Of a stretch of DNA of 52,373 bases, positions 6,616 through 13,537 are shown in pieces (positions within the stretch are counted from its first letter, which is position 1; each line of letters begins with the position of its first letter). The notes beneath the pieces are model-generated. The model did no database searches and was not told the DNA's origin. It saw only the letters and a program-made list of their open reading frames with translations. Position numbers and translations under genes: made by a program. Source of the stretch: a virus; the IMG/VR virus record IMGVR_UViG_3300036846_000887, positions 1 through 52,373 of that record, one strand, 5' to 3'.

Positions 6616-6616
6616 G
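6603..6616. promoter_or_regulatory. Dispersed operator 10
   Basis: CTTAGTCAACTAAG, centre CA. Encodes the last residues and TAA stop of ssb. Confidence 0.85.
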
Positions 6617-6665
6617 CAACCACACCCAGATAAGCGAGACATCTCAACCGGAGGAACAGCCCCAC

Positions 6666-6935
6666 ATGACGACCACACAACTCTCCGAGGCCGAGAAGGT
6701 CCGGCAGTCCAACGAACGCCGCGCCGCGTACTCGGAGGCGACCACCAAGCTGCGCCAGAACCACATCACCGAGTTCAACAAGCTGATGAAGGAAGGCTGC
6801 GCTGAGCGCGGCATCGAGTGGTCTCCGAAGCCGTCGGCGGTGGACCGGGCGCGGCAGCAGATCACGGAGCTGCTGAGTGAGTACCCGGAGCTGCAGGACC
6901 AGTTCGGGCCGGCCGAGGACGAGCCGGAGGAGTGA
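6666..6935 (+). CDS. Hypothetical helical protein (89 aa)
   Basis: ATG 6666 has GGAGG at suitable distance (CCGGAGGAACAGCCCCAC). The product is helical, charged and ends in a glutamate-rich tail (GPAEDEPEE). No domain recognised. It sits between ssb and the replication initiator and may belong to the replication module. Confidence 0.65.
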   Translation: MTTTQLSEAEKVRQSNERRAAYSEATTKLRQNHITEFNKLMKEGCAERGIEWSPKPSAVDRARQQITELLSEYPELQDQFGPAEDEPEE

Positions 6936-6938
6936 AGC

Positions 6939-7100
6939 ATGAGAGTGCCGGCGGCATCGCTTGCAAGGCTTTGCCACCGGCGCTCGATGCCACCGCCAGG
7001 GTACGGAGCAACGCCCCTCATGCGCTGGCGCCACAAGGGTATCGAAGCCACGCAGGTGGTGGGAGGATGCCTTGATACACAAGACGATCGCCCCGGCTAG
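6939..7100 (+). CDS. Possible small protein, weakly supported
   Basis: An open frame of 53 codons from ATG 6939, four bases after the preceding stop. An internal ATG at 7019 is preceded by ACGGAGCA, the phage's start-associated motif, and would give a 27-residue product (MRWRHKGIEATQ...). The stop lies in the loop of a hairpin (7086-7116). Codon use is not convincing and the region could be a non-coding RNA or leader instead. Confidence 0.25.
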   Translation: MRVPAASLARLCHRRSMPPPGYGATPLMRWRHKGIEATQVVGGCLDTQDDRPG

Positions 7101-7116
7101 CAGGGCCGAGGCGATC
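7086..7116 (+). terminator. Hairpin before replication initiator
   Basis: Arms 7086-7097 and 7105-7116 pair with one mismatch (GATCGCC/GGCGATC plus CGGC/GCCG), 7-base loop. No U tract. Lies 87 bases before the initiator gene. Confidence 0.45.
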
Positions 7117-7203
7117 TAACGACTGGATTGGTGGTCCGGTGCGCCGTCGCTATGCAACTTTACAGCAAGCGGCCGGGTCCCCTCCAGAGATCGAGGGGAA
7201 CGC

Positions 7204-7839
7204 ATGAGTAACAAACTGCTCACCGAGGTTCTGGACAGCGCGCCGTTCGGCGGCACGAAGCTGCTGACGCTGGTGGTGCTCGCCGACTTCGCCAACGACG
7301 ACGGCGAGTGCTGGCCCTCGATCGACACCCTCGCGGCCCGCGCGAGGGTGGGTCGGCGTTGGGTGCTCCGGATCCTCGACGAGCTGGAGGCTGACGGCTG
7401 GGTGGTCCGCAAACCGCGGCGCGGACGAGCGACCGTCTACTTCGTCTCACCCGTCGCAGGGGGTGGCCTACAGACCACGGGTGGCGTGCAGGCCACGGGT
7501 GGCCTACAGACCACAGGAGGGGTGGCCTACAGACCACGGGGGGGTGGCCTACAGACCACCCAGAACCCAAAGGAACCTAGAACCAGCAGCAGCGCGCGTG
7601 CGCGCGAGGCCGACGGGTTGGTCACCAAGTGGCGGACCGACGCCGCCAAGTGGATCGACCGGTACACCGCCGTCCCCACCGAGGCGTTCCTCGACGAGTT
7701 CGAGATCAAGATGCGGGAGCGCCGCGAGCAGCCGAGCACCTCGATGGCGATCAACTGGGCGAAGCGGGAGCAGGAGAACCTGGCCCAGCATCCGCAGCCG
7801 TCGGCGCTGCACCATCCCGGCTGGGAGTTCGGTCAGTGA
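7204..7839 (+). CDS. Replication initiator-like protein with internal iterons
   Basis: 211 residues; ATG 7204 follows GAGGGGAACGC. The N-terminal ~90 residues form a winged helix: DDGECWPSIDTLAARARVG is typical of phage replisome organisers, then WVLRILDELEADGWV. A glycine/threonine-rich repeat section (~87-122) is the translation of five DNA iterons (7462-7559). The C-terminal ~90 residues (WRTDAAKWIDRYTAVPTEAF) probably contact the helicase. It is coupled to the helicase gene by GTGA. A lambda O-like or primosomal initiator role is inferred from domain, iterons and neighbour. Confidence 0.8.
   Translation: MSNKLLTEVLDSAPFGGTKLLTLVVLADFANDDGECWPSIDTLAARARVGRRWVLRILDELEADGWVVRKPRRGRATVYFVSPVAGGGLQTTGGVQATGGLQTTGGVAYRPRGGGLQTTQNPKEPRTSSSARAREADGLVTKWRTDAAKWIDRYTAVPTEAFLDEFEIKMRERREQPSTSMAINWAKREQENLAQHPQPSALHHPGWEFGQ
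7462..7559. repeat. Five iterons, candidate replication origin
   Basis: GGTGGCCTACAGACCAC at 7462-7478, 7498-7514, 7521-7537 and 7543-7559, with a variant (GGTGGCGTGCAGGCCAC) at 7480-7496. Each unit is also an imperfect palindrome (GTGGCCT AC AGACCAC). Spacings are 18, 18, 23 and 22 bases. They lie inside the initiator gene, like lambda ori inside O. Confidence 0.8.
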
Positions 7840-9098
7840 CCACACCGCGCGAGCCCGGCTCGGAGTCCTACGTCCTGTCGGCGATGCTGCACTCCGAGGC
7901 CGCCTGCCGGATCGGGGTGCGGCAGCTATCCGCGGACGACTTCTACGAACAGCGCAACGCGCTGGTGTTCACCACGATCGCCGGGCTGGTGGATCGCGGT
8001 GCGCCGGTGGACCCGGTCAGCGTGGAGCAGACCGCCCGGTTGCAGCTGCGCAAGTTCGGCGGGGCCGTCGTCATCGCCGACCTGATCGGCGCGGCACCGA
8101 CCGCGGTGAACGTCGAGTGGCACATCGACATGCTGCGGCACGCCTCGCAGCGCAGGCAGCTGCTGCAGGTCAGCGAACGGCTGCATCAGGTCGCGCTCGG
8201 CGAGACGGCCGACCTCACCGACCGGATCGCCGAGTCGGAGCAGGAGCTGGGCTACATCCGCACGGCCTCCCTCGGTGACGGCCCGGTGCCGGGACTGTCC
8301 CTCATCGACGACTGGCTCGGCGACGCGGACGAGGCCGAGGACTGGGTGGTGCCGGGCCTGATCGCACCGGCCGACGTCATGCTGCTGCTCGCCCCGCCCG
8401 GCATCGGCAAGTCGGTGCTGTCCCGCCAGCTGGTGATGAGCTTGGCTGCCGGCGTACACCCACTGCGGCCGGAGCTTCGGATCGAGCCGCGCACCGCGAT
8501 GCTGGTCGACCTGGAGAATCCGTCCCGCGACGCCCGTGCCGACACCCGCAAGCTGCGGGTGCAGCTGTCCCTGATCGGTGAGTGGGTACCGCAGCGGGCG
8601 GTCATCCTGTACCGGCCGGAGGGTCTGGACCTGCGCAGGCCGCGCTTCGCCGACGAGTTCGAGCGGGCGATCGAGCAGCACCGCCCGGCGCTGGTGTGCC
8701 TGGGCTCGCTCTACAAGGCGGCGCCGAAGGGGCGCGACGACTGGGACACCGCGGCCGACGAGGCGCGGGCGGTGTTCGACCGGCTGCGCTCGGACTATGG
8801 CTTCGCGCTGTGGCTGGAGCACCACATGAACAAGCTCACCCAGTACGACCCGGCGATGGGGTCGCCGTACGGCTCCTCGATCTGGGAGCGGTGGCCGTCC
8901 TACGGCCGGGTGCTGCGCCGGATCGACGACACGAACTACGAGCTGTCCAAGCCGTTCCGCGGTGACCGGGCGGAGCGGGAGATCCCGGCCGGTCTGCACC
9001 GGGGCGGCCTGCTGCCGTGGTCACCGATCTGGGACCGGGAGGAGGTGGAGATCCACAAGGAACGGGCCAGGCCCCGCACCCCCAAGCCTGTGAACTAG
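7836..9098 (+). CDS. Replicative DnaB/RepA-type helicase
   Basis: 420 residues from GTG 7836, overlapping the initiator stop. The N-terminal ~130 residues match the DnaB N-terminal helical domain (ESYVLSAMLHSEAACRIGVR, then DDFYEQRNALVFTTIAGLVD). The C-terminal RecA-like ATPase has Walker A APPGIGKS (~residue 187), a probable Walker B-type strand (PALVCLGSLY) and WLEHHMNK as a sensor segment. It unwinds phage DNA at the fork. The C-terminal half resembles RepA/AAA_25 more than classical DnaB. Its stop codon overlaps the GTGAACTA box of promoter P4. Confidence 0.85.
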   Translation: MTTPREPGSESYVLSAMLHSEAACRIGVRQLSADDFYEQRNALVFTTIAGLVDRGAPVDPVSVEQTARLQLRKFGGAVVIADLIGAAPTAVNVEWHIDMLRHASQRRQLLQVSERLHQVALGETADLTDRIAESEQELGYIRTASLGDGPVPGLSLIDDWLGDADEAEDWVVPGLIAPADVMLLLAPPGIGKSVLSRQLVMSLAAGVHPLRPELRIEPRTAMLVDLENPSRDARADTRKLRVQLSLIGEWVPQRAVILYRPEGLDLRRPRFADEFERAIEQHRPALVCLGSLYKAAPKGRDDWDTAADEARAVFDRLRSDYGFALWLEHHMNKLTQYDPAMGSPYGSSIWERWPSYGRVLRRIDDTNYELSKPFRGDRAEREIPAGLHRGGLLPWSPIWDREEVEIHKERARPRTPKPVN

Positions 9099-9099
9099 C

Positions 9100-9153
9100 T
9101 TGACAAATGACTAGAAGTGTGGTATAATAGATGGGTAGGGACAGAACTGTCCC
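9100..9153 (+). promoter_or_regulatory. Early promoter P4 with 5' hairpin
   Basis: Perfect TTGACA (9100-9105), 17-base spacer, TATAAT (9123-9128). GTGAACTA (9090-9097) is two bases upstream of the -35 and overlaps the helicase stop codon. Hairpin GGGACA/TGTCCC (9138-9143/9148-9153) begins near +3; operator 9162-9175 follows. The layout is the same as P1. Confidence 0.9.
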
Positions 9154-9161
9154 GAAAGCCG

Positions 9162-9175
9162 CTTAGTCCACTAAG
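9162..9175 (+). promoter_or_regulatory. Dispersed operator 11
   Basis: CTTAGTCCACTAAG, centre CC, in the P4 leader between the 5' hairpin and the start at 9194. Confidence 0.9.
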
Positions 9176-9193
9176 CGAGAAACGGAGCGAGAG

Positions 9194-9892
9194 ATGACCA
9201 GAACCTGGCAGGACAACGCCGACGAGTGCAGGCAGCTCGACGACGGGGAGGGCTGGCCGTTCGCACGGCTGGTCGCCTGCTCCGTCTGCGGAGACGCCCG
9301 CAAGGGCAAGACCAGCCCGGCCGAGTTCGCCAAGCGGTGGGGCACCACCCCGGACCGGGTGCTGCGCTACCTCAACGGCTGGCGGGCAGCAGCCAAGCTG
9401 AGGCTGGTGGCCGACCCGGACACCCTCACCCCGGACGACGTGCTGACGCCCTACCCGACCGGCCCGGAGCACAGCTGGATGCTGGTCAACGGCTCACACC
9501 GCTACGCCGACACCAGCAAGGCCGGCGGTCGGCCGCGGGACAGCAGGCCCTCCGACGCGGTCACCATCATCGGCCGCCGCGGGGTGCCGGCGGTGGTCGC
9601 CGAGATGCCCACCGCCACCAAGCTGGAGATGCTGCAGGCGCTGACCGACTCGCTGGAGTCCGACCCGGTGGGCGATGAGTTCACCCGCCGGCGGATGCAG
9701 CACCAGCGGGAACAGGCCGCCCACCCGAACACACTGCTCGGCCACACGGCCACCGCCCGGCTGGCGATCGACGCGCTCGCCAAGGTCGGCGCGTACGACC
9801 AGGTCCAGCTGGTACTGGACTACGCGGTCGGCGTGCTGGCCGCCCGGCAGGCGCAGGAGCTGACACCGGAGATGTTCGATGACCGGCGCTAG
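9194..9892 (+). CDS. Hypothetical DNA-binding protein (232 aa), first gene of P4 transcript
   Basis: ATG 9194 follows ACGGAGCGAG and operator 9162-9175, under promoter P4. SPAEFAKRWGTTPDRVLRYL near residue 41 looks like a helix-turn-helix. The N-terminus has CSVCGDARKGK. The C-terminal half is helical. It overlaps the next gene by 14 bases. It could be a transcriptional regulator or replication accessory protein. Many actinophages carry such a protein after the helicase, function unproven. Confidence 0.75.
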   Translation: MTRTWQDNADECRQLDDGEGWPFARLVACSVCGDARKGKTSPAEFAKRWGTTPDRVLRYLNGWRAAAKLRLVADPDTLTPDDVLTPYPTGPEHSWMLVNGSHRYADTSKAGGRPRDSRPSDAVTIIGRRGVPAVVAEMPTATKLEMLQALTDSLESDPVGDEFTRRRMQHQREQAAHPNTLLGHTATARLAIDALAKVGAYDQVQLVLDYAVGVLAARQAQELTPEMFDDRR

Positions 9893-10400
9893 CGGCTACG
9901 GCATCCTGCGGATCAAGGCCAGGCGGCTGGCGAAGTTCCTGATCGCCTACCCGGAGCAGGGCGCCACCCGCGAGCAGCTGGCCCGGCAGTGCTCGCTGCC
10001 GGGGGTGAGCTACAGCCCGGCCTCGATCACGAACATGTGGCCGCTGGTGGAGTCCTACGTCAAGGCGCTGTCCGGGCTGTACGCCAACCGGCCGATCGCC
10101 CAGACCGGCTACCTGTGCTTCGCCAGCAGTCAGCCGTGGGTGGCCGCGCTGGTGCAGGTGCAGCGGGAGAAGAACGTCGTGACCCGGTTGGTGAACGACG
10201 TCGAGCAGGGCGCGGCGCTGGGTCAGCTGATCGACCACGCACCGCGCGACATCGCGATCGCAATGGCGCTGCGCAAGGCGCGCGGCGAGACCTACCTGGC
10301 CTCGCAGCGCAGCCAGGCGCAGGACCTGGACGCGGCCGAGCGGCAGATGATCGGTCACATCACCGCGATCGCCCGCATCCCGGCCACCGCCCGACCGTGA
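9879..10400 (+). CDS. Hypothetical protein (173 aa)
   Basis: ATG 9879 overlaps the previous gene by 14 bases. ILRIKARRLAKFLIAYPEQG and ATREQLARQCSLPGVSYSPA suggest a helical N-terminus with possible DNA-binding character. No family assigned. A 12-bp hairpin (10406-10438) follows directly and then an operator, so this probably ends the P4 transcript. Confidence 0.7.
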   Translation: MTGASGYGILRIKARRLAKFLIAYPEQGATREQLARQCSLPGVSYSPASITNMWPLVESYVKALSGLYANRPIAQTGYLCFASSQPWVAALVQVQREKNVVTRLVNDVEQGAALGQLIDHAPRDIAIAMALRKARGETYLASQRSQAQDLDAAERQMIGHITAIARIPATARP

Positions 10401-10405
10401 CAGCC

Positions 10406-10438
10406 GGAGCCGCCCGGGCCGGACAGCCGGGCGGCTCC
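10406..10438 (+). terminator. 12-bp hairpin adjoining operator 12
   Basis: GGAGCCGCCCGG (10406-10417) pairs with CCGGGCGGCTCC (10427-10438), 9-base loop, followed directly by CTTAG of the operator. Probably ends the P4 transcript. Confidence 0.65.
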
Positions 10439-10452
10439 CTTAGTCCACTAAG
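10439..10452 (+). promoter_or_regulatory. Dispersed operator 12
   Basis: CTTAGTCCACTAAG, centre CC, immediately adjacent to the 10406-10438 hairpin; precedes the DUF4314 gene. Confidence 0.9.
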
Positions 10453-10470
10453 CGAAACGGAGCACACACC

Positions 10471-10692
10471 ATGAACCAAGCCGAGTTCTTCCAGCGGCTG
10501 AGCCAGCCGTGCCCGCACCCGGAGGGCACCCGCATCAGGCTGATCCAGATGGGCGACGACCCGGACGCGATCCCACCGGGCGCGCTCGGCGCCATCGTCG
10601 GCGGCAGTGGCGCGCAGCTGTGGATGCGGTGGGACGACGGCCGGACGCTGCACCTGATCATCGGCGTCGACCAGTACGAGGTGCTGTCGTGA
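10471..10692 (+). CDS. DUF4314 family protein
   Basis: 73 residues; ATG 10471 follows ACGGAGCACACACC. The core TRIRLIQMGDDPDAIPPGAL, then WMRWDDGRTLHLIIGVDQY, is the signature of DUF4314, a small beta-barrel-like family common in actinobacterial phages and plasmids with no known function. Its stop overlaps the GTG of the next gene. Confidence 0.85.
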   Translation: MNQAEFFQRLSQPCPHPEGTRIRLIQMGDDPDAIPPGALGAIVGGSGAQLWMRWDDGRTLHLIIGVDQYEVLS

Positions 10693-10889
10693 AAGCGCCG
10701 ACCGGGTTCGAGGCGTCCGCGGAAGTGGTGCGCTCGGCAGCGGACACGCTGCTCACCGCGGTGGCCGCGATGGCGGTGGTCCAGGGCATCGAGCCGACTG
10801 TCTCCGCGGTGCGCAAGACCGCGATCGCCGCCCTGGACGGGGTCATCGCCGAGACCGCCAGCAACCTCGCCGGGCTGGCCAAGCCGTGA
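10689..10889 (+). CDS. Small alanine-rich helical protein (66 aa)
   Basis: GTG 10689 overlaps the DUF4314 stop (GTGA). The product is almost entirely helical and rich in alanine and valine (ADTLLTAVAAMAVVQGIEPT). It has no transmembrane-grade stretch and no recognised domain. It is coupled to the following gene by another GTGA. Confidence 0.65.
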   Translation: MKAPTGFEASAEVVRSAADTLLTAVAAMAVVQGIEPTVSAVRKTAIAALDGVIAETASNLAGLAKP

Positions 10890-11203
10890 CCGGCGACGAC
10901 TGGGCCGACGACCCGCGGGCCAAGCGCTGGATCGCCGGGGTGCGCCGCGACCTGGTGCCGATGATCGAGGGCTCGGCGTACGTGATGAGCCTGGTGCCCG
11001 ACAGCGACCAGCTGGACATCAAGTTCTCGGTCGAACTGGGGGTGGCGATCATGCTGGACAAGCCGATCATCGCGGTGGTCATCGACAACCGGACGGTGCC
11101 GCCGAAGCTCGCCAGGGTGTGCGACGCGGTCATCGAGTGGACCGACGACAAGGCGGAGATGATGCGCCGGATCGAGGCAGTGACGTCGGGGCGGTCCCGA
11201 TGA
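10886..11203 (+). CDS. Rossmann-like protein resembling nucleoside deoxyribosyltransferase/TIR-type folds
   Basis: 105 residues from GTG 10886. A helix-rich N-terminus is followed by SAYVMSLVPDSDQLDIKFSV, ELGVAIMLDKPIIAVVIDNR and CDAVIEWTDDKAEMMRRI. The order strand, acidic/glutamate helix (ELGVAIMLDKP), strand (IIAVVI) recalls nucleoside 2-deoxyribosyltransferases and related SLOG/TIR-like folds, where such a glutamate is catalytic. The protein is shorter than typical enzymes (~150 residues). Role inferred only by pattern. Confidence 0.6.
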   Translation: MTGDDWADDPRAKRWIAGVRRDLVPMIEGSAYVMSLVPDSDQLDIKFSVELGVAIMLDKPIIAVVIDNRTVPPKLARVCDAVIEWTDDKAEMMRRIEAVTSGRSR

Positions 11204-11811
11204 CGATGCCGGTGGAGGAGGCGCTGGCCATGATCGAGTCCGACCCGCTGGCCTGCGCGCTGCTGATGTCGCTGGCCAAGCTGGAGGAGACGCTGACCGA
11301 GCTGGGCTGGGACCAGCCGCCGCGGCTGATGTCGGTGATGCGACATCTGCCCGAGGGCAGCGACGAGCCGTACACGCTGGCGATCGACGAAGTGCCGGAC
11401 GTGCTGCCGATCGGTGGTGGCCCGCAGATCGCGCAGCGGTTGCACAACATGGCGGACGCGATCACCAGGCGGCGGCAGCGGGATCAGAGCTGGGACCGGG
11501 TGAACGTGCACGCCTGGGTGCTGTGCACCGAGGGCTGGACCGCGTCGGCGGACTGGGACGACGAGGCGGCCCGGCAGCAGCTGATCCGCGACGGCGAGCG
11601 GCATCGGGTCAACACCCGGCCGGACCGGATCGAGGTCCGGCTGCTGACCGCGGTGGACCGCTCCGGCATGTCGATGCAGGTGGTCCGGTTCCGCGACGGC
11701 GAGTTGGCCGCGACCGTGCAGCAGACGATGCCCACCATCCAGCAGGGCGCGACCGGCTTCCGCGGCTCCGTGCCGGAGGCGTTGGCCGCGCTGATGGAGG
11801 CGTGCCAATGA
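11200..11811 (+). CDS. Hypothetical protein (203 aa)
   Basis: ATG 11200 overlaps the preceding TGA (ATGA). N-terminal helices (AMIESDPLACALLMSLAKLE) lead into a mixed domain with VNVHAWVLCTEGWTAS and probable strands such as RPDRIEVRLLTAVDRSG. No family identified. It ends in overlap with the next zinc protein gene (ATGA). Confidence 0.65.
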   Translation: MTMPVEEALAMIESDPLACALLMSLAKLEETLTELGWDQPPRLMSVMRHLPEGSDEPYTLAIDEVPDVLPIGGGPQIAQRLHNMADAITRRRQRDQSWDRVNVHAWVLCTEGWTASADWDDEAARQQLIRDGERHRVNTRPDRIEVRLLTAVDRSGMSMQVVRFRDGELAATVQQTMPTIQQGATGFRGSVPEALAALMEACQ

Positions 11812-12173
11812 CCGACTGCGCGAGCTGTGGCCGCACCCTGCGGCGGGACCACGAGCTGATGGCCGGCCGGCCGATGTGGTTCGACCGGCAGCTGCGGCCG
11901 ATCTGCGTGTCGTGCGCCAACGCCCTGCTCGGTGACGGCCCGGCCCGCCGGATCGCGTTCACGAAGATCGGTCGGTACGAGGTGTGCACCGACCACCTGG
12001 TCCTCGATCACCACTGGGACGACGGGCCACCGATCTGCTTCGAGACGATGATCTTCGCCGAGGATCACGCGGACCCGCTGCACACCCAGTGCTGGCGCTA
12101 CCCGACCGAGGCGGCGGCGCTGGCCGGGCACGACCAGGTGCTGGCGATGCTGCGCGAGTCGGTGCCGTCGTGA
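11808..12173 (+). CDS. Zinc-ribbon protein (121 aa)
   Basis: ATG 11808 overlaps the preceding stop. CASCG at residues 4-8 and CVSCA near 33-37 make a four-cysteine ribbon at the N-terminus. A second set (CTDHLVLDHH..C..H) may bind another ion. It is the first of four consecutive small Cys/His genes (11808-12831) coupled by overlaps. Function unknown. Confidence 0.7.
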   Translation: MTDCASCGRTLRRDHELMAGRPMWFDRQLRPICVSCANALLGDGPARRIAFTKIGRYEVCTDHLVLDHHWDDGPPICFETMIFAEDHADPLHTQCWRYPTEAAALAGHDQVLAMLRESVPS

Positions 12174-12337
12174 TCCCGCTCAACGACTGCCCGCACGACG
12201 CGCAGCTGCTGGCCGAGTGCGAGGGCTATGAGAACCCGACCGAGCCGCTGTCGATCCGGGTCACCTGCCCGCTCTGCAACGGTCACCTGACGGTGATCGT
12301 CGAGGACGTGGCGCTGCTGCAATGGGAGGAGGACTGA
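12170..12337 (+). CDS. Zinc-ribbon micro-protein (55 aa)
   Basis: GTG 12170 overlaps the upstream TGA (GTGA). Contains CPH near residue 7, a later cysteine, and CPLCNGHL, consistent with one zinc site. No family assigned. Stop and next start overlap as TGATG. Confidence 0.65.
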   Translation: MIPLNDCPHDAQLLAECEGYENPTEPLSIRVTCPLCNGHLTVIVEDVALLQWEED

Positions 12338-12549
12338 TGACCGGGCCGGCGCACCACTTCATCTGCCAGCTGTGCGCTCGCAGGTTCCACAGCCATGTTC
12401 CGATCGAGGAGGTTGTCGCCGAGGCCGAGGCGAACTTCGGGCCGCTGCCCGAGGACAACTCCCTGGTCGTATCGGTGTGCGACGACTGCTACCAGCAGGT
12501 GATGGCCTGGGCCAAGACCGAGGGCCTGCCGAAACGGTGGGAGGAGTAG
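12337..12549 (+). CDS. Zinc-finger-like small protein (70 aa)
   Basis: ATG 12337 overlaps the preceding stop (TGATG). FICQLCARRFHSH and CDDCYQ give two CxxC pairs plus histidines, a classical zinc ribbon or finger arrangement. Ends directly before the next ATG at 12550. Function unknown. Confidence 0.65.
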   Translation: MTGPAHHFICQLCARRFHSHVPIEEVVAEAEANFGPLPEDNSLVVSVCDDCYQQVMAWAKTEGLPKRWEE

Positions 12550-12831
12550 ATGGTGCACGACTACCACGACGCGCTGCCCGGCTACCACCCCTCACAGATC
12601 CTCTACGACGGCTGCGGCGAGTGTGAGGCACGCGGCGCCGACGTGGAGTCCGCGCTGGCGCACCTGGACCCGGCCCGGTTCCTGCATGCCTGGAACCGTG
12701 CGGTGCTGATGCGCTTCGGCATCCTGACCAACTGCTCGGTGGCGGAGGCGCCGCTGCTGCGGGTGCTCGGCGCGGTGCAGTTGCAGGCGGCGCGGGTGCA
12801 CATCCTGTCGGTGATGGAGCCGCTGGAATGA
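12550..12831 (+). CDS. Hypothetical protein of actinophage type (93 aa)
   Basis: ATG 12550 immediately follows the preceding TAG and is preceded by GGGAGGAG. The start MVHDYHDALPGYHPSQILYD with GCGECEARG and later RFLHAWNRAVLMRFG is a pattern seen often in actinophage early regions, where it is uncharacterised. Possible CxxC metal site. Its stop overlaps the next ATG (ATGA). Confidence 0.75.
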   Translation: MVHDYHDALPGYHPSQILYDGCGECEARGADVESALAHLDPARFLHAWNRAVLMRFGILTNCSVAEAPLLRVLGAVQLQAARVHILSVMEPLE

Positions 12832-13010
12832 GCGAGTACCTGGACGGTGACCCGGATGAGGACTACGAGGACAACGAACAGGTCATCGAGCGGATCATCG
12901 TCCGGCTCGGCCGGGTCACCCCGACCCGCTACCTCGTTGCCTACCTTCCCGGCGACAAGGAGGAGATGAGCGAGACCCAGCAGAAGATCGAGAACATCAC
13001 CAACGCTTAG
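12828..13010 (+). CDS. Small acidic protein (60 aa)
   Basis: ATG 12828 overlaps the preceding stop. The N-terminus is very acidic (YLDGDPDEDYEDNEQVIER) and the remainder helical. The stop TAG (13008-13010) lies inside the operator 13006-13019, which has reverse polarity (centre GG). Function unknown. Confidence 0.65.
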   Translation: MSEYLDGDPDEDYEDNEQVIERIIVRLGRVTPTRYLVAYLPGDKEEMSETQQKIENITNA

Positions 13011-13019
13011 TGGACTAGG
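13006..13019 (-). promoter_or_regulatory. Dispersed operator 13
   Basis: CTTAGTGGACTAGG, centre GG (reverse polarity). Supplies the TAG of the gene ending at 13010. Confidence 0.85.
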
Positions 13020-13036
13020 TGAACGGAGCAAACAGG

Positions 13037-13537
13037 ATGAGCGGGTTCATGGAGTTCGACTCCTTCGACGACATGGTCGAGTTCATGCGGACTAACACCG
13101 AGCAGGCCAACGCGGGCCTGGCGCCGGAGCAGCAGGCACTGACCTGGGGCTCGACCTGGGTGCGATTCGATCAGGTGTTCGACGAGAACATCGTCTTCGG
13201 CCGGTGCTATGAACGCGAGGAGGCCAAGCAGAAGGAACGCGACGCGACCGTCCGGATGGGCGACCGGGTCGACGAGTACGAGATCGCCGACACCGACCGG
13301 CGGCTGGCGGCCGCGCTGGAGGACGGCTACCTGTTCGGTGTCGCGGCCTCCCGGCACTTCCCCGACCCGGAGATCGGCTCGACGCACCGGGCCAACGCCT
13401 GGCCGATCAGCGACCGGCTGTTCCAGACGATGGAGCAGCTGGGCTTCGACTACCAGAAGCTGACCGACCCGGTGCTGCGGGAGGAGCTGGAGGACGCCTA
13501 CCGGGAATGGCGCGAGCACGAGATGACCCGGCGGTGA
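13037..13537 (+). CDS. Hypothetical protein (166 aa)
   Basis: ATG 13037 follows GAACGGAGCAAACAGG, so it is preferred to the in-frame GTG 13019, which lies in the operator. The N-terminus is acidic and helical (FMEFDSFDDMVEFMRTNTEQ) and the middle charged (EREEAKQKERDATVRMGDRV). No domain recognised. It overlaps the next GTG (GTGA). Confidence 0.7.
   Translation: MSGFMEFDSFDDMVEFMRTNTEQANAGLAPEQQALTWGSTWVRFDQVFDENIVFGRCYEREEAKQKERDATVRMGDRVDEYEIADTDRRLAAALEDGYLFGVAASRHFPDPEIGSTHRANAWPISDRLFQTMEQLGFDYQKLTDPVLREELEDAYREWREHEMTRR

Noticed and set aside
6939-7100. tRNA or other known RNA gene before the initiator
   Set aside because: No T-arm motif, acceptor complement or anticodon arm could be found; only a simple hairpin is present.
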